The notes beneath the pieces were generated by a model, which was given only the letters and a program-made list of their open reading frames with translations, was not told the origin of the DNA and made no database searches. Made by a program: the position numbers and the translations under genes. Shown piece by piece: positions 45,878 to 54,436 of a stretch of DNA of 64,000 nucleotides (within the stretch, counting starts at the first letter, position 1; each line of letters starts with the position of its first letter). Source of the stretch: SZUA-545 sp050297855 (GTDB lineage: Bacteria; Campylobacterota; Campylobacteria; Campylobacterales; SZUA-545); the NCBI GenBank assembly GCA_050297855.1, contig JBNKTC010000004.1, positions 62,001-126,000 of the forward strand. Reading direction: 5' to 3'.

Positions 45878-48019
45878 ATGTACTACGATACCCCCAACAT
45901 GACCATCTACCTCAAAAAAGTGGTCAAACGGCGTGTCCCCATCATCCTGGCGACGCTTCTGACCGTGGCCGCTTCCCTTCTTGTAATCAAGCCTGATATC
46001 GTCAGCTCCGACACACAGTTCTGGCTGACAGACAGCAAAGAGCTGGAGCGGACCGTCGCCGTCCCGCTGGAACCCCACTATACGACCAAGGTGAACGTCT
46101 ACCTGGGGGACACGCTCTTTTTCCATAACAAGCTGGAAGAGCTGAAGGTCTTTGACGAATTGCTGAAAAAACAGTCCGGTGTCCTCTCCGTCCACTCGCT
46201 CTTCAGCGAGAACCATGTCTTTAAAGAGAAGGCGGGTGAAGGCTCCGAGCTTTTAAAAGTGGTCAACCTTGCCGAACTTCCTCTGGAGGAACAGAAAGAG
46301 GTGCTTCAGGCCTTTTATCCGCAGTACGAGCAGTTTATCAGCCCCGACTACCGTCGCGTCTATTTCTACGTCAATTCCGACACCCCACTGGAGCTTGGGG
46401 CGCTTCCATTCACGTTTGATGTGGAGGTGGTCCAGGAGGCGTTGATGGATTATATGGACTACGTGGGGGTCTATACGATCATCATGGTGATGCTGATGGT
46501 GATGCTGGGGCTGGTCTTCCGGTCGATCCTGGCTCCTCTGGCGGCCTTTTTTATCGTGGCGTTTACCCTTATTCTGACGATCGCCGTGATCCAGCTGGTG
46601 CTGCCGGGAGTCCATATCCATATCGCCATGACCCTGATCACGATCAGTATCTCGCTGCTCGATTTTCTCTACATCTACTACCGCTGGCACGTCAACAAAC
46701 ACACCGGTTCGAATAACCTGACTGCGATCAATATCGCCATCAGCAAAAACGTCAAACCGGCTATGTGGACGACAGTGACGACGCTGCTGGGGATCGGGAC
46801 ACTGATCTTTATCGATTCGGAGATCATCCGGCTCCTCTGCCTGAGCGCCGTACTGGCATCCGTGATCGCCTATGTGCTCAATTTTACGTTCCTGCCGGCG
46901 TTTATGAGCTACTTCCGGGCAAAGACCAAAGAGGTGGTCTTTGCCAAATTCAGCCGCTTCCTTGCCAACCGGGAGATCCACTATAAAAAAAGCTATCTTT
47001 ATATGTTCCTGCTTCTGACCCTGACGGTAGGCGTCATCTCCTTTTACGAGATATTCTCCTTCCCGTCCAAGCTCTTTGTCAACAAGGACCGCAACGACAT
47101 CATCAAACTGGAGATCCCCTATGAAGAGATCGGGCTTGAAGAGATGCGCATGCAAAAACGGCTGGCTGAAGAGCTCGGGAGCCGTTTTGATGGGGTGAGC
47201 AGCATCCAGTCGCTCTATTCGACGATCATGCTGATGAAACATATGGAAGGTGAGAAAGGGGATGCCCTGGAGCTGGGTGATGTCGACCGCTACCTGTTCC
47301 TGCTGGAGCTCTACCGGACCGAAGGTGAGGTCCTGGGGGAGGGGACTTTGAAGATGACGATCACGCTTAAGGCCAACAGTACCAAAAAGGCCGAGATGAT
47401 CCTCTGGATCCGTGATTTTGCCAAACAGCAGGGGATCGACCTCTACTTTATCGATATCGACAGTATCCTGAGCATCGCCAAGCACGATAACACGGTGATC
47501 CTGAGTACTTCGCTGCTCTTTGCCCTGGTCCTGATCGGTCTGATCATGGGGTCGATCATCAAGGATATGTTTATGGTCTTTGTCGCCTTTATGACCAACG
47601 CGATCCCGATCATCTGGTTTACGCTGACGATGCTCGTTATGCAGGTGCCTATCTCACTGGAGATCCTCATTGCCATGACCATTACCGTGGGACTGGCCAG
47701 TGACGCCACGATCCACTTTGTCTACAAATACTATATCTCGCGTCACTTCAAGCACACAAAAAAAGAGGCGCTGGAGAGTGTGTTCTTCTATGCCGGGATC
47801 CCGGTGGTAATCGGGAGTCTCTACCTGGCCTTTACGTTTATGACGCTGATCCTCAGCGGGATTACGACACTGGAGTTGATCGGTCAGTATGCGGGGATCC
47901 TTATTCTCATGTCCCTGCTGACGGACCTCTTTATCCTGCCGGTACTGCTGCTCTTTACCGACCATTTCGCCACCGATTACCGGGCGAAGAAGAAGGCGAA
48001 GCGTAAAGCGAAACGCTAG
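45878..48019 (+). CDS. RND-superfamily (MMPL-type) exporter
   Basis: A 713-residue inner-membrane protein with two repeats of one TM, a periplasmic loop and five TM segments. The TM4 and TM10 equivalents carry acidic/His residues (IAMTLITISISLLDFLYIYYRW; IAMTITVGLASDATIHFVYKYY), the pattern of HpnN/MMPL-like predicted exporters, not of drug pumps. Substrates of such proteins are usually lipids or hydrophobic molecules; here unknown. It directly follows the CxxS protein and overlaps the end of the next gene on the opposite strand by 4 bp. Confidence 0.88.
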   Translation: MYYDTPNMTIYLKKVVKRRVPIILATLLTVAASLLVIKPDIVSSDTQFWLTDSKELERTVAVPLEPHYTTKVNVYLGDTLFFHNKLEELKVFDELLKKQSGVLSVHSLFSENHVFKEKAGEGSELLKVVNLAELPLEEQKEVLQAFYPQYEQFISPDYRRVYFYVNSDTPLELGALPFTFDVEVVQEALMDYMDYVGVYTIIMVMLMVMLGLVFRSILAPLAAFFIVAFTLILTIAVIQLVLPGVHIHIAMTLITISISLLDFLYIYYRWHVNKHTGSNNLTAINIAISKNVKPAMWTTVTTLLGIGTLIFIDSEIIRLLCLSAVLASVIAYVLNFTFLPAFMSYFRAKTKEVVFAKFSRFLANREIHYKKSYLYMFLLLTLTVGVISFYEIFSFPSKLFVNKDRNDIIKLEIPYEEIGLEEMRMQKRLAEELGSRFDGVSSIQSLYSTIMLMKHMEGEKGDALELGDVDRYLFLLELYRTEGEVLGEGTLKMTITLKANSTKKAEMILWIRDFAKQQGIDLYFIDIDSILSIAKHDNTVILSTSLLFALVLIGLIMGSIIKDMFMVFVAFMTNAIPIIWFTLTMLVMQVPISLEILIAMTITVGLASDATIHFVYKYYISRHFKHTKKEALESVFFYAGIPVVIGSLYLAFTFMTLILSGITTLELIGQYAGILILMSLLTDLFILPVLLLFTDHFATDYRAKKKAKRKAKR

Positions 48020-49233
48020 GCCTTTTTAGGCTTGGCCTCCCGGCTGTTTTCATGTTCGAGCATTTTCGCCAGGGTCTCGACCTGCTTGTGGGTGAAGTGA
48101 TGGGAAGGGCGGACAACGCGTGAGAGGTGACTCAGTTCGGTGACCGTGATCCCCATGGGGTCTTTTTTGGCTACGGTCGGGTGCCCGTCTTTGATCCGGA
48201 TATTGTCGAGGTTTTTCCGTCCCTTGAAGTGAAAGTAGGTGAGGAACGATTCGCCGTTCATCGGGTCCTTTTCGATCGCGATATAGACAAAGGGGTCGCA
48301 CTTGGGCGCATCGGGGTAGAGCAGGGAGAACTCTTTTCCCGTCATCGTCCCGATATAGACCTTGGTGTAGAGGTCGTGGAAACGCCGGAACTTCTCGCTT
48401 CGGAAGAAGTGGAGGTTCATAGGGTTCCCGTCTTTGCCCCTCAGGGAGTGGAATATCCAGGTGATCGTATCGTAATACTTAAAGGTCCGGACATCCAGGT
48501 CGGAGGGGGTGACGATCTTGGGATGGGTGACCTGCTTAAAGCGTTGGGGGCGTCTCTTTTTACCGCCGGCGATCCAGTCGAAGATCGGCTGGGTATCGAT
48601 CCCTTTGCTCTCCCATACGCTGGCGTATTTGGGCAGGCGCGACTGGCCGGTCGTCCCTTCGTTGACGACCAGCAGGGAGTGGACCTCGTAGTTGGGGAAG
48701 AGGAGCTCCAGCAGCGCTTTTTTCTTCGGCAGACGGCTTCTGAGGTTGTTGACGGAGTTGACCAGGGTCATCTCCACAAAATAGAGGCGCTTGTCCGTAA
48801 AGATAAGGGCATCGAACTCGCCCAGGTCCTTGTATCGGACCCGGTAGACGATCTGGCCCTTTTTATTCAGCATGAGGGCGGTGTGCCCCATCCCTTCGGG
48901 CTGCTTGGTACCCGGGATCTTGGCGATAAACTTCTTGACCGTCCCCTGTTCGCGGACATACCGCAGCAGGCGTTCGTAGACGAATACCTCGAAGACTTCG
49001 CCTTCGAAGGAGCGGTAGGCGCTGCGCCACTGGGGCGATTCGGGGTCGGCACCCTGTTTGTGCAGTTTGACCAGGAACTTGGTGTTGTAGTGGGCGTGGT
49101 AGAGATTATCGCCCAGGTCGCCCGTGAACCCCTCCTTGATCAGGGGGTCTTGGGCGAAAAGTTGGGTATGGCCCGAAGTGCGTCTGCGCCGTGGCCGGCG
49201 TCTGCGCGGGGACCGTTTGGTTGTTTCACTCAT
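48016..49233 (-). CDS. conserved protein with a PD-(D/E)XK nuclease-like core
   Basis: A 405-residue cytoplasmic protein with an Arg-rich N-terminus (KRSPRRRRPRRRR, residues 6-18) that could bind nucleic acid. Near residues 80-160 a pattern resembles the PD-(D/E)XK fold: a helix with VFEVFVYERLL, then GEFDALIFTDKRLYFVEMTL followed by a helix (NSVNNLRSRLPKKKALLELL). Many CARF-linked and VRR nucleases read xELDVLxxxxxxLYVIECK at this point; here the last residue is Thr, so activity is doubtful. I use the ATG at 49233; an upstream one adds nine residues. No partner gene is visible. Confidence 0.6.
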   Translation of the reverse strand: MSETTKRSPRRRRPRRRRTSGHTQLFAQDPLIKEGFTGDLGDNLYHAHYNTKFLVKLHKQGADPESPQWRSAYRSFEGEVFEVFVYERLLRYVREQGTVKKFIAKIPGTKQPEGMGHTALMLNKKGQIVYRVRYKDLGEFDALIFTDKRLYFVEMTLVNSVNNLRSRLPKKKALLELLFPNYEVHSLLVVNEGTTGQSRLPKYASVWESKGIDTQPIFDWIAGGKKRRPQRFKQVTHPKIVTPSDLDVRTFKYYDTITWIFHSLRGKDGNPMNLHFFRSEKFRRFHDLYTKVYIGTMTGKEFSLLYPDAPKCDPFVYIAIEKDPMNGESFLTYFHFKGRKNLDNIRIKDGHPTVAKKDPMGITVTELSHLSRVVRPSHHFTHKQVETLAKMLEHENSREAKPKKA

Positions 49234-49442
49234 ATAAACTTTCTTGTATGGCGGAAGCACGATGACCGGCTATCCGTATTTTGAATCGATCTGAACAACG
49301 GCCCGCATTCGGGTCGTTCTTAAGAGGGATTCTTGAGACTCGTCTTTGCAATAGTACCATTCCAAGCTGATTTTTGTCAAAAGCGGCCGTGACAGCGGCG
49401 AAACGGGGGAGCCGATAGCGGGAATCTGCTACAATACCCCCT

Positions 49443-49764
49443 CAGGTACACGATGTGACCGCTTGGGCACAACCCAAGAGTAAAGTCCGGGCTGCAATAG
49501 GACAGGACTCCATCTAACGGATGGCTGGAGCAATCCAAGGGAAAGTGCCACAGAAAAGATACCGCCGGTTTTCCGGTAAGGGTGAAAAGGCGGGGTAAGA
49601 GCCCACCGGGGAATGGAGTAATCCTTTCCGCCTGGTAAACCCAGTCCGCAGCAAGAAGTATATGGTTGAAGTCCTATGATTCAATGCTTCGCTCAACGGG
49701 TATCGTAAGATATGCCGGTAGATAAATGGTCACTTAATACAGAACCCGGCTTACCGTGTGCCTG
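49443..49764 (+). ncRNA. rnpB: RNase P RNA (type A)
   Basis: Catalytic RNA that trims tRNA 5' ends. Universal segments are present: GAGTAAAGTCCGGGCT near 49478, CACAGAAAAGATACCGCC near 49549, GGTAAGGGTGAAAAGGCGG then GGTAAGAGCCCACCG near 49577-49610, and AGATAAATGGTCAC...ACAGAACCCGGCTTA near 49720-49753. The ends are set by helix P1: CAGGTACACG (49443-49452) pairs with CGTGTGCCTG (49755-49764), one G-U pair. In most bacteria the first segment reads GAGGAAAGTCC; the T instead of G is a small variation. A TACAAT box lies at 49430-49435. A small hairpin CCTCG-TC-CGAGG (49788-49799) follows. Confidence 0.93.
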
Positions 49765-49835
49765 TGAATATGATACTTACTCAAAGTCCTCGTCCGAGGC
49801 ATACTAATCCTACAGAGAGATATTAAAAGGTTTTG

Positions 49836-50075
49836 ATGATGGAAAAAGATGCGATCCGCGCCGAAATGAAAAAATATAACGAGATCAGGGAGAAGTTTTT
49901 TGCCCTGATGGACAGCAGCATCCCCCACGTGGAAGGGACGGAGAAGTATGACTTTTCCGGGAATCCTACCCTCGATGCCAGAGCGGTCTATGAGCGCTTC
50001 TTCGAGGTGGATTACCAGGCACGGAAGCTCCGGGCGATGATGAACGATATCCTAAACGGCGATATCGAAATCTAA
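49836..50075 (+). CDS. small acidic protein of unknown function after rnpB
   Basis: A 79-residue soluble protein, mostly helical by composition (KYNEIREKFFALMD, ARAVYERFFEVDYQARKLRAMMNDIL). AAAAGG precedes two adjacent ATGs (49836, 49839). I do not recognise a family. Its 3' end overlaps the convergent response regulator gene by 4 bp. Confidence 0.6.
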   Translation: MMEKDAIRAEMKKYNEIREKFFALMDSSIPHVEGTEKYDFSGNPTLDARAVYERFFEVDYQARKLRAMMNDILNGDIEI

Positions 50076-50797
50076 TCCTGGGCCGGCCGGGTATCGACCC
50101 GGTAGCCGAACGATGCGACATTTTTGATAAAGTCGCGGCAGGTCTTCTGGCGTACTTTTTTGATCAGGGTACGAAGGGCATTGGAAGACATATACTCCCC
50201 CTCCCACACCATATCCTCGATCGCGCTGTAGCTCAGCACGCGGTTTCCGTTTTGTATCAGTGCGTCAAGCAGCAGGAACTCCTTGGCGGAAAGCTCGTGG
50301 GTATCTTCTCCGCAGCAGATGGTGTGGTTCTGTCTGTCAAAGCGGCACTCTATATCCTCACCGTCTCCGCCGCACCGGTGCTTAAAGAGCTCGACCGTGA
50401 CCGTCTCCCCGTTTTGATCTCCTTCCAGGCTTGATGTGATCGCTTCGAGCAGTTCGGGAAACTCAAAGGGTTTGACGATAAAGCGTGCGATATGCAGCGG
50501 AATGGCATCAAGCAGGTAGGGCCGGTCGGGGTGGGCGGAAGTGACGATGATCTTCGTCTTAAGATCCTCCTCCCGGATCTTTTTGATCAGGCTCAGGCCG
50601 TCAAGTCCCGGCATGCTGATATCGGTGATGATCAGGTCGGGGTGCTCTTCCCGGTAGAGTTCGAAAGCACGGCTTCCGTCGTTTGCATCTATAACACGGG
50701 TAAAATGGCGCTGCAAAATGGCCGTGAGATTTTCTCGGTAGGCATCGTCGTCGTCTGCGATGATCAGGTTAAAGTTTTTAAGATGGTTCGTATTCAT
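50072..50797 (-). CDS. OmpR-type response regulator
   Basis: Transcription factor with receiver domain (phospho-acceptor D59 in LIITDISMPGLDG, switch and Lys in VTSAHPDRPYLLDAI...FIVKPF) and a C-terminal winged helix (about 140-241; KEFLLLDALIQNGNRVLS, SSNALRTLIKKVRQK). It is paralogous to the regulator at 57094: the receiver domains share the motifs DIxMPGLxGxxLxKKIRE and RxxVKPF. No kinase is adjacent. It is divergent from the receiver-GGDEF-EAL gene with 148 bp between. Confidence 0.93.
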   Translation of the reverse strand: MNTNHLKNFNLIIADDDDAYRENLTAILQRHFTRVIDANDGSRAFELYREEHPDLIITDISMPGLDGLSLIKKIREEDLKTKIIVTSAHPDRPYLLDAIPLHIARFIVKPFEFPELLEAITSSLEGDQNGETVTVELFKHRCGGDGEDIECRFDRQNHTICCGEDTHELSAKEFLLLDALIQNGNRVLSYSAIEDMVWEGEYMSSNALRTLIKKVRQKTCRDFIKNVASFGYRVDTRPAQD

Positions 50798-50945
50798 AGC
50801 TGTTTCCTAGTAAAAAGGTGGACTAAGCGAAATACGGGAATATACATTGTAATCATTTGGCATTAAAAAAATTTAAAACCGGACATTTTTTTCACACAGT
50901 ACTGTCCTATCATCTGTATCCTCGATTCCCATAAAAGGATGGACG

Positions 50946-52625
50946 ATGGCTGAACTGGAAATGATAAAAAGTGTTGTCGGCGGAATGAGTCTCCTGCTGG
51001 TAGACGACGATGTGGAGACCGCCAATGTCCTGGAAAAAATCCTGGGACGGCTTTTTAAGGAGGTGGAAGTTGCCAACAGCGGCAACGAGGGCATTACCAA
51101 GTATCAGCAGAAAGGCGGATACGATATTATCATGACCGATGCCAAGATGCCGATTGTCGACGGTTTTGAGCTGGCGAAGGTGATCAAAGCGAACAACCCG
51201 CAGCAGAAGATCATCATGATCAGCGGGTCGCGGGAGTGGCTCGATATGAAAAAGGCCTTTGAATCGGAGATCGACGACTTCTTATACAAGCCGGTGGAGC
51301 GTGAGCAGATATTCCAGTCGGTCTACAAGATGGGGATACGGGTCCAGGATAAGCTGCTGGATGATGAAGTGAGAGAGCGCCTGGTCCAGAACGAGATGGC
51401 CTATCGTAAACGGATCCATTTCCTCTCGACCCACGACATCGAGACGGAGTACCTGAACAAAAACGTTCTTAAAGAGGCCCTGGAGGAGCAGCAGCGCTAT
51501 ACCCTGATGATCGTCAATATCGACTCCTTTAATACGATCAAGATCAACTACGGGTACGAGTTCAGCGACAAACTGGTCAAGCAGTTCGCCGAATACCTGA
51601 TGGGCCTGCAAAACGGCAGTGCGACGCTCTTTCGGATCAGTCCGGACGAGTTTGTCTTCCTCTTTCGCGAAAAACATATCACCCTGGCCAAGAAGATCGC
51701 CAAAAAGATACAGACCCGGCTCAACACCTCCCCCCTCTCCGTCGACGACATGCCGATCCACTTCGGTGCGACATGCGGTATTTCGTACGGAAGCGGGGTG
51801 GACCTGATCAAGCGGGCCAGCCTGGCGGTCCTTGAGGCGCGCAAGACGCGGACCAAGCGGATCAACCTCTACTCTCCGACATCCAAGACCGAGGAGAGCC
51901 AGCGGGAGATCACCCAGGCAACCCTTCTGATCAAAAATGCGATCAACGAAAAGCGTTTGATCCCCTATTTTCAGCCGATCCTTGATCTGGCAAGTGAGAG
52001 GGTGGTGAAGTATGAAGCCCTTGCCCGGATCAAAGACGACGGCAAGATCATCCGGCCTTCGGTCTTTATCGAAGCAGCCAAAGTCTCCGGGTTTACCCCG
52101 GAGATCACCCGCAGCATTATCAACAGCAGTTTCGGGGTCATCAAAGACCGTGAAGAGGGACTCTCCATCAACATTACGGTGGAAGACCTGAGCAAAGGGT
52201 ATCTCCCCAGATACCTCAAAGACCGCAGTGAGACATACGGGGTCGATCCGGGAAGGGTCTCCCTCGAGATCATTGAAAACGAAGAGTCGAGCGAACTCTA
52301 TAAATACCTCGACCAGATCAAATACCTGCGTGAAGCGGGGTATCGAATTTCCATCGATGATTTCGGGACCGAACACTCCAATTTTCACCGCCTGGCATCA
52401 TTGGAGGTGGATGAGATCAAGATCGACGGGATGTTTATCAAAGATATCGATACCAATATCAAGAGCCAGAATATCGTGCAGACGATCAGTGACTTTGCCA
52501 AGCGGGTCGGGGTGAAAGTGGTGGCCGAGCACATCCACACCCGGGAGGTGCTTGAGCAGGTGAAATGTTTTGATGTGGATATGGTCCAGGGCTACCTCTT
52601 CGGGAAGCCGAAAATGCGGATTTGA
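50946..52625 (+). CDS. receiver-GGDEF-EAL cyclic-di-GMP signalling protein
   Basis: A 559-residue soluble protein: receiver domain with D65 (IIMTDAKMPIVDG), a GGDEF domain whose signature is SPDEF (FRISPDEFVFLF), so cyclase activity is probably lost, and an EAL domain with YEALARI, SINITVED, LEIIENEESS, IDDFGTEHSNF, DEIKIDGMFIKDI, VVAEHIHT and MVQGYLFGKP. The acidic residues, Lys and Gln needed for phosphodiesterase activity appear present. It would hydrolyse cyclic-di-GMP in response to phosphorylation; nearby flagellar genes fit a motility role. Confidence 0.93.
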   Translation: MAELEMIKSVVGGMSLLLVDDDVETANVLEKILGRLFKEVEVANSGNEGITKYQQKGGYDIIMTDAKMPIVDGFELAKVIKANNPQQKIIMISGSREWLDMKKAFESEIDDFLYKPVEREQIFQSVYKMGIRVQDKLLDDEVRERLVQNEMAYRKRIHFLSTHDIETEYLNKNVLKEALEEQQRYTLMIVNIDSFNTIKINYGYEFSDKLVKQFAEYLMGLQNGSATLFRISPDEFVFLFREKHITLAKKIAKKIQTRLNTSPLSVDDMPIHFGATCGISYGSGVDLIKRASLAVLEARKTRTKRINLYSPTSKTEESQREITQATLLIKNAINEKRLIPYFQPILDLASERVVKYEALARIKDDGKIIRPSVFIEAAKVSGFTPEITRSIINSSFGVIKDREEGLSINITVEDLSKGYLPRYLKDRSETYGVDPGRVSLEIIENEESSELYKYLDQIKYLREAGYRISIDDFGTEHSNFHRLASLEVDEIKIDGMFIKDIDTNIKSQNIVQTISDFAKRVGVKVVAEHIHTREVLEQVKCFDVDMVQGYLFGKPKMRI

Positions 52626-52637
52626 GAAGGATTTGGC

Positions 52638-52886
52638 TCAGGGAGCAGGTGGCGGCGCCTCTTTGAAAAGGTCGATGGGGCCGCTTCTGTTCATATCGGG
52701 TTTCTCTTTTTTTGGCCTGCCCTTCTTATCATAGGGGGGATCGATCAACGTATCGGCGGCACCTTCCACCACACGTGTATCTATCCCGTTTGTAACGGCA
52801 TAGGGTTTTTTATGTGTGAGATCAAAATTGAGCTGGGTAGCAAAGATCGTTTGTGTCACCGCAACTATCCATATAAGGCTTCGCAT
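52638..52886 (-). CDS. small exported proline-rich protein
   Basis: An 82-residue protein with a signal peptide (RSLIWIVAVTQTIFATQL) and a short, charged, Pro-rich mature part ending in EAPPPAP. The ATG at 52886 has AAAGGACC at good spacing; it lies 2 bp beyond the MOSC stop, so the two share an operon. I do not recognise a family. Confidence 0.6.
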   Translation of the reverse strand: MRSLIWIVAVTQTIFATQLNFDLTHKKPYAVTNGIDTRVVEGAADTLIDPPYDKKGRPKKEKPDMNRSGPIDLFKEAPPPAP

Positions 52887-52888
52887 TA

Positions 52889-53521
52889 TTACAGGTCCTT
52901 TTTCCATTCGTCGGAGAGCTGGGGCAGGGCGAGCAGCCCGGCGACTTCTGACGGCCGCTCTTTTTTTTGTCTCATGACCGCATTGGCACGGGCGACCGTC
53001 CAGTCCGGGTTGGGGCGCTCTTTTAGCGTGACCGTCATGCCGCGTTGTAGGTACTCCTCCTTAAGGACCCGGCAGTACCATCCGGTCCGTCCCGTAGCAA
53101 GGACGTTGCCAAGCATCTTCTTGTCCTCCAGGACCGAAGAGATCTTCCAGCAGGGCTGGCGCGGCTGGGATACCTCGACGAGCGCTTCCCCGATCTGGAA
53201 AATGTCACCGATGCAGACGCTCTCCTCGTCCCAGACCGTCACCGTGACGTTTTCGCCAAAGGAGCCGTATCCGAAATCAAACCCGTACGTTTCCCGCCAC
53301 ATGGCGTAACTCGCTGCGGCATAAAAGAGCACCGCTTTCTCCGGCCCGCCGTGGTGTTTCCTGTCGGCCTGGAAATCCCCTTGAAGTCCCGTGTCCGAAA
53401 GCCATACCTGGTAGTCGGTCATCTCTTTCATATAGGCAGTCGGATACTGTTTACTCCCGTCGTCGTACTCGATGACCTTCCCGGTCATGACGGCACTGAC
53501 CATCCCGAATAGTCCCTGCAT
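52889..53521 (-). CDS. MOSC-domain protein (YiiM-like)
   Basis: A 210-residue MOSC protein. Members bind sulfur carriers or molybdenum cofactor; YiiM-type proteins help detoxify N-hydroxylated bases. Motifs: GLQGDFQADRKHHGGPEKAVLFY (residues about 44-66), FGENVTVTVWDEESVCIGDIFQIGEALVEVSQPRQPCWKI with the conserved Cys, and GRTGWYCRVLKEEYLQRG. It is divergent from flgF; its start lies upstream of the sigma-54-like promoter. Confidence 0.9.
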   Translation of the reverse strand: MQGLFGMVSAVMTGKVIEYDDGSKQYPTAYMKEMTDYQVWLSDTGLQGDFQADRKHHGGPEKAVLFYAAASYAMWRETYGFDFGYGSFGENVTVTVWDEESVCIGDIFQIGEALVEVSQPRQPCWKISSVLEDKKMLGNVLATGRTGWYCRVLKEEYLQRGMTVTLKERPNPDWTVARANAVMRQKKERPSEVAGLLALPQLSDEWKKDL

Positions 53522-53551
53522 AAATCTCCTTTGGAATAAGCATAATATATC

Positions 53552-53569
53552 TTGGAATAGATGTTGCTT
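53552..53569 (+). promoter_or_regulatory. sigma-54-type promoter for flgF/flgG
   Basis: TTGGAATAGATGTTGCTT has GG (53554-53555) and GC (53566-53567) separated by exactly 10 bases, as required for -24/-12 promoters. It lies about 35 bp before the flgF start. Rod and hook genes of this phylum are RpoN-controlled, which supports the call. Confidence 0.75.
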
Positions 53570-53603
53570 TAACTATAAAAATTCTGCATATGAAGGACAA
53601 TCA

Positions 53604-54419
53604 ATGCAAACAGGATTTTATTCCAACACCGGCGGGATGGTCACCCAGTTTAACCGACTGGACGTCGTGACCAACAACCTCGCCAACCTGAACACCAACG
53701 GCTATAAGCGCGACGACGTCGTCATCGGCGATTTTATGCGTCTTTTCCAGGAGAAGCGGGACATCCTTCCCCTGGACAACAATACAAAAGAGGGAAGTAA
53801 ATTCCTCAACCGTTCCATCGTGCGGGTCCCCCATGTCGTGGAAGAGTACACGACCCACGAAGTAGGGGCCCTGCAGAAGACCGACAATCCCCTGGACCTG
53901 GCCCTGGCTGATCAGGATGCCTTCTTCGGCGTCCAGACGCCCAACGGGATCCGTTATACACGGGACGGTTCATTCCGGATCAACGAGGCAGGCGTGCTGA
54001 CGACCAAAGAGGGCTTCCCCGTACTCCCGGCAGGCTATACGGAGGGGGGCGATTTTATCACCCTGCCTACGGACCGTACGCCTTCGGTCACAGGAGCCGG
54101 GGAGATCTACCTGAGTGACACAACGGACCTGACTGCGTCGGAGTTCCTGGACCAGCTGATGGTGGTCCGGCCCGAGAACATCAAGTACATGCAAAAAGAG
54201 GGCAACAGCCTTTACATGGCCGATACGCCCATGGAGCAGATGACGGGGGACTTTATGATGAAACAGGGTTTTGTGGAAAAGAGTAATGTCAATGCCGTGC
54301 GCGAGATGACATCGCTCATCGAGACCAACCGGCTTGTGGGGATGTACCAGAAGGTCATGGACGCCCATATGAACGACCTCAACAGCGATGCCATCAACAA
54401 ACTGGCCGCACGAGCTTAA
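53604..54419 (+). CDS. flgF: flagellar proximal rod protein, FlgF/FlgG2-type
   Basis: Part of the flagellar rod crossing the periplasm. 271 residues from the ATG at 53604 (MQTGFYSNTGGM), chosen because AAGGACA precedes it and it gives the usual N-terminus. The N-terminal FLG-basal-body helix has NRLDVVTNNLANLNTNGYKRDDV; the C-terminus ends FVEKSNVNAVREMTSLIETNRLVGMYQKVM. It is the first gene of the flgF-flgG operon. In this phylum the upstream paralogue is often called FlgG2; the name is interchangeable here. Confidence 0.92.
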   Translation: MQTGFYSNTGGMVTQFNRLDVVTNNLANLNTNGYKRDDVVIGDFMRLFQEKRDILPLDNNTKEGSKFLNRSIVRVPHVVEEYTTHEVGALQKTDNPLDLALADQDAFFGVQTPNGIRYTRDGSFRINEAGVLTTKEGFPVLPAGYTEGGDFITLPTDRTPSVTGAGEIYLSDTTDLTASEFLDQLMVVRPENIKYMQKEGNSLYMADTPMEQMTGDFMMKQGFVEKSNVNAVREMTSLIETNRLVGMYQKVMDAHMNDLNSDAINKLAARA

Positions 54420-54436
54420 CAAAGGAGACTGACTAA

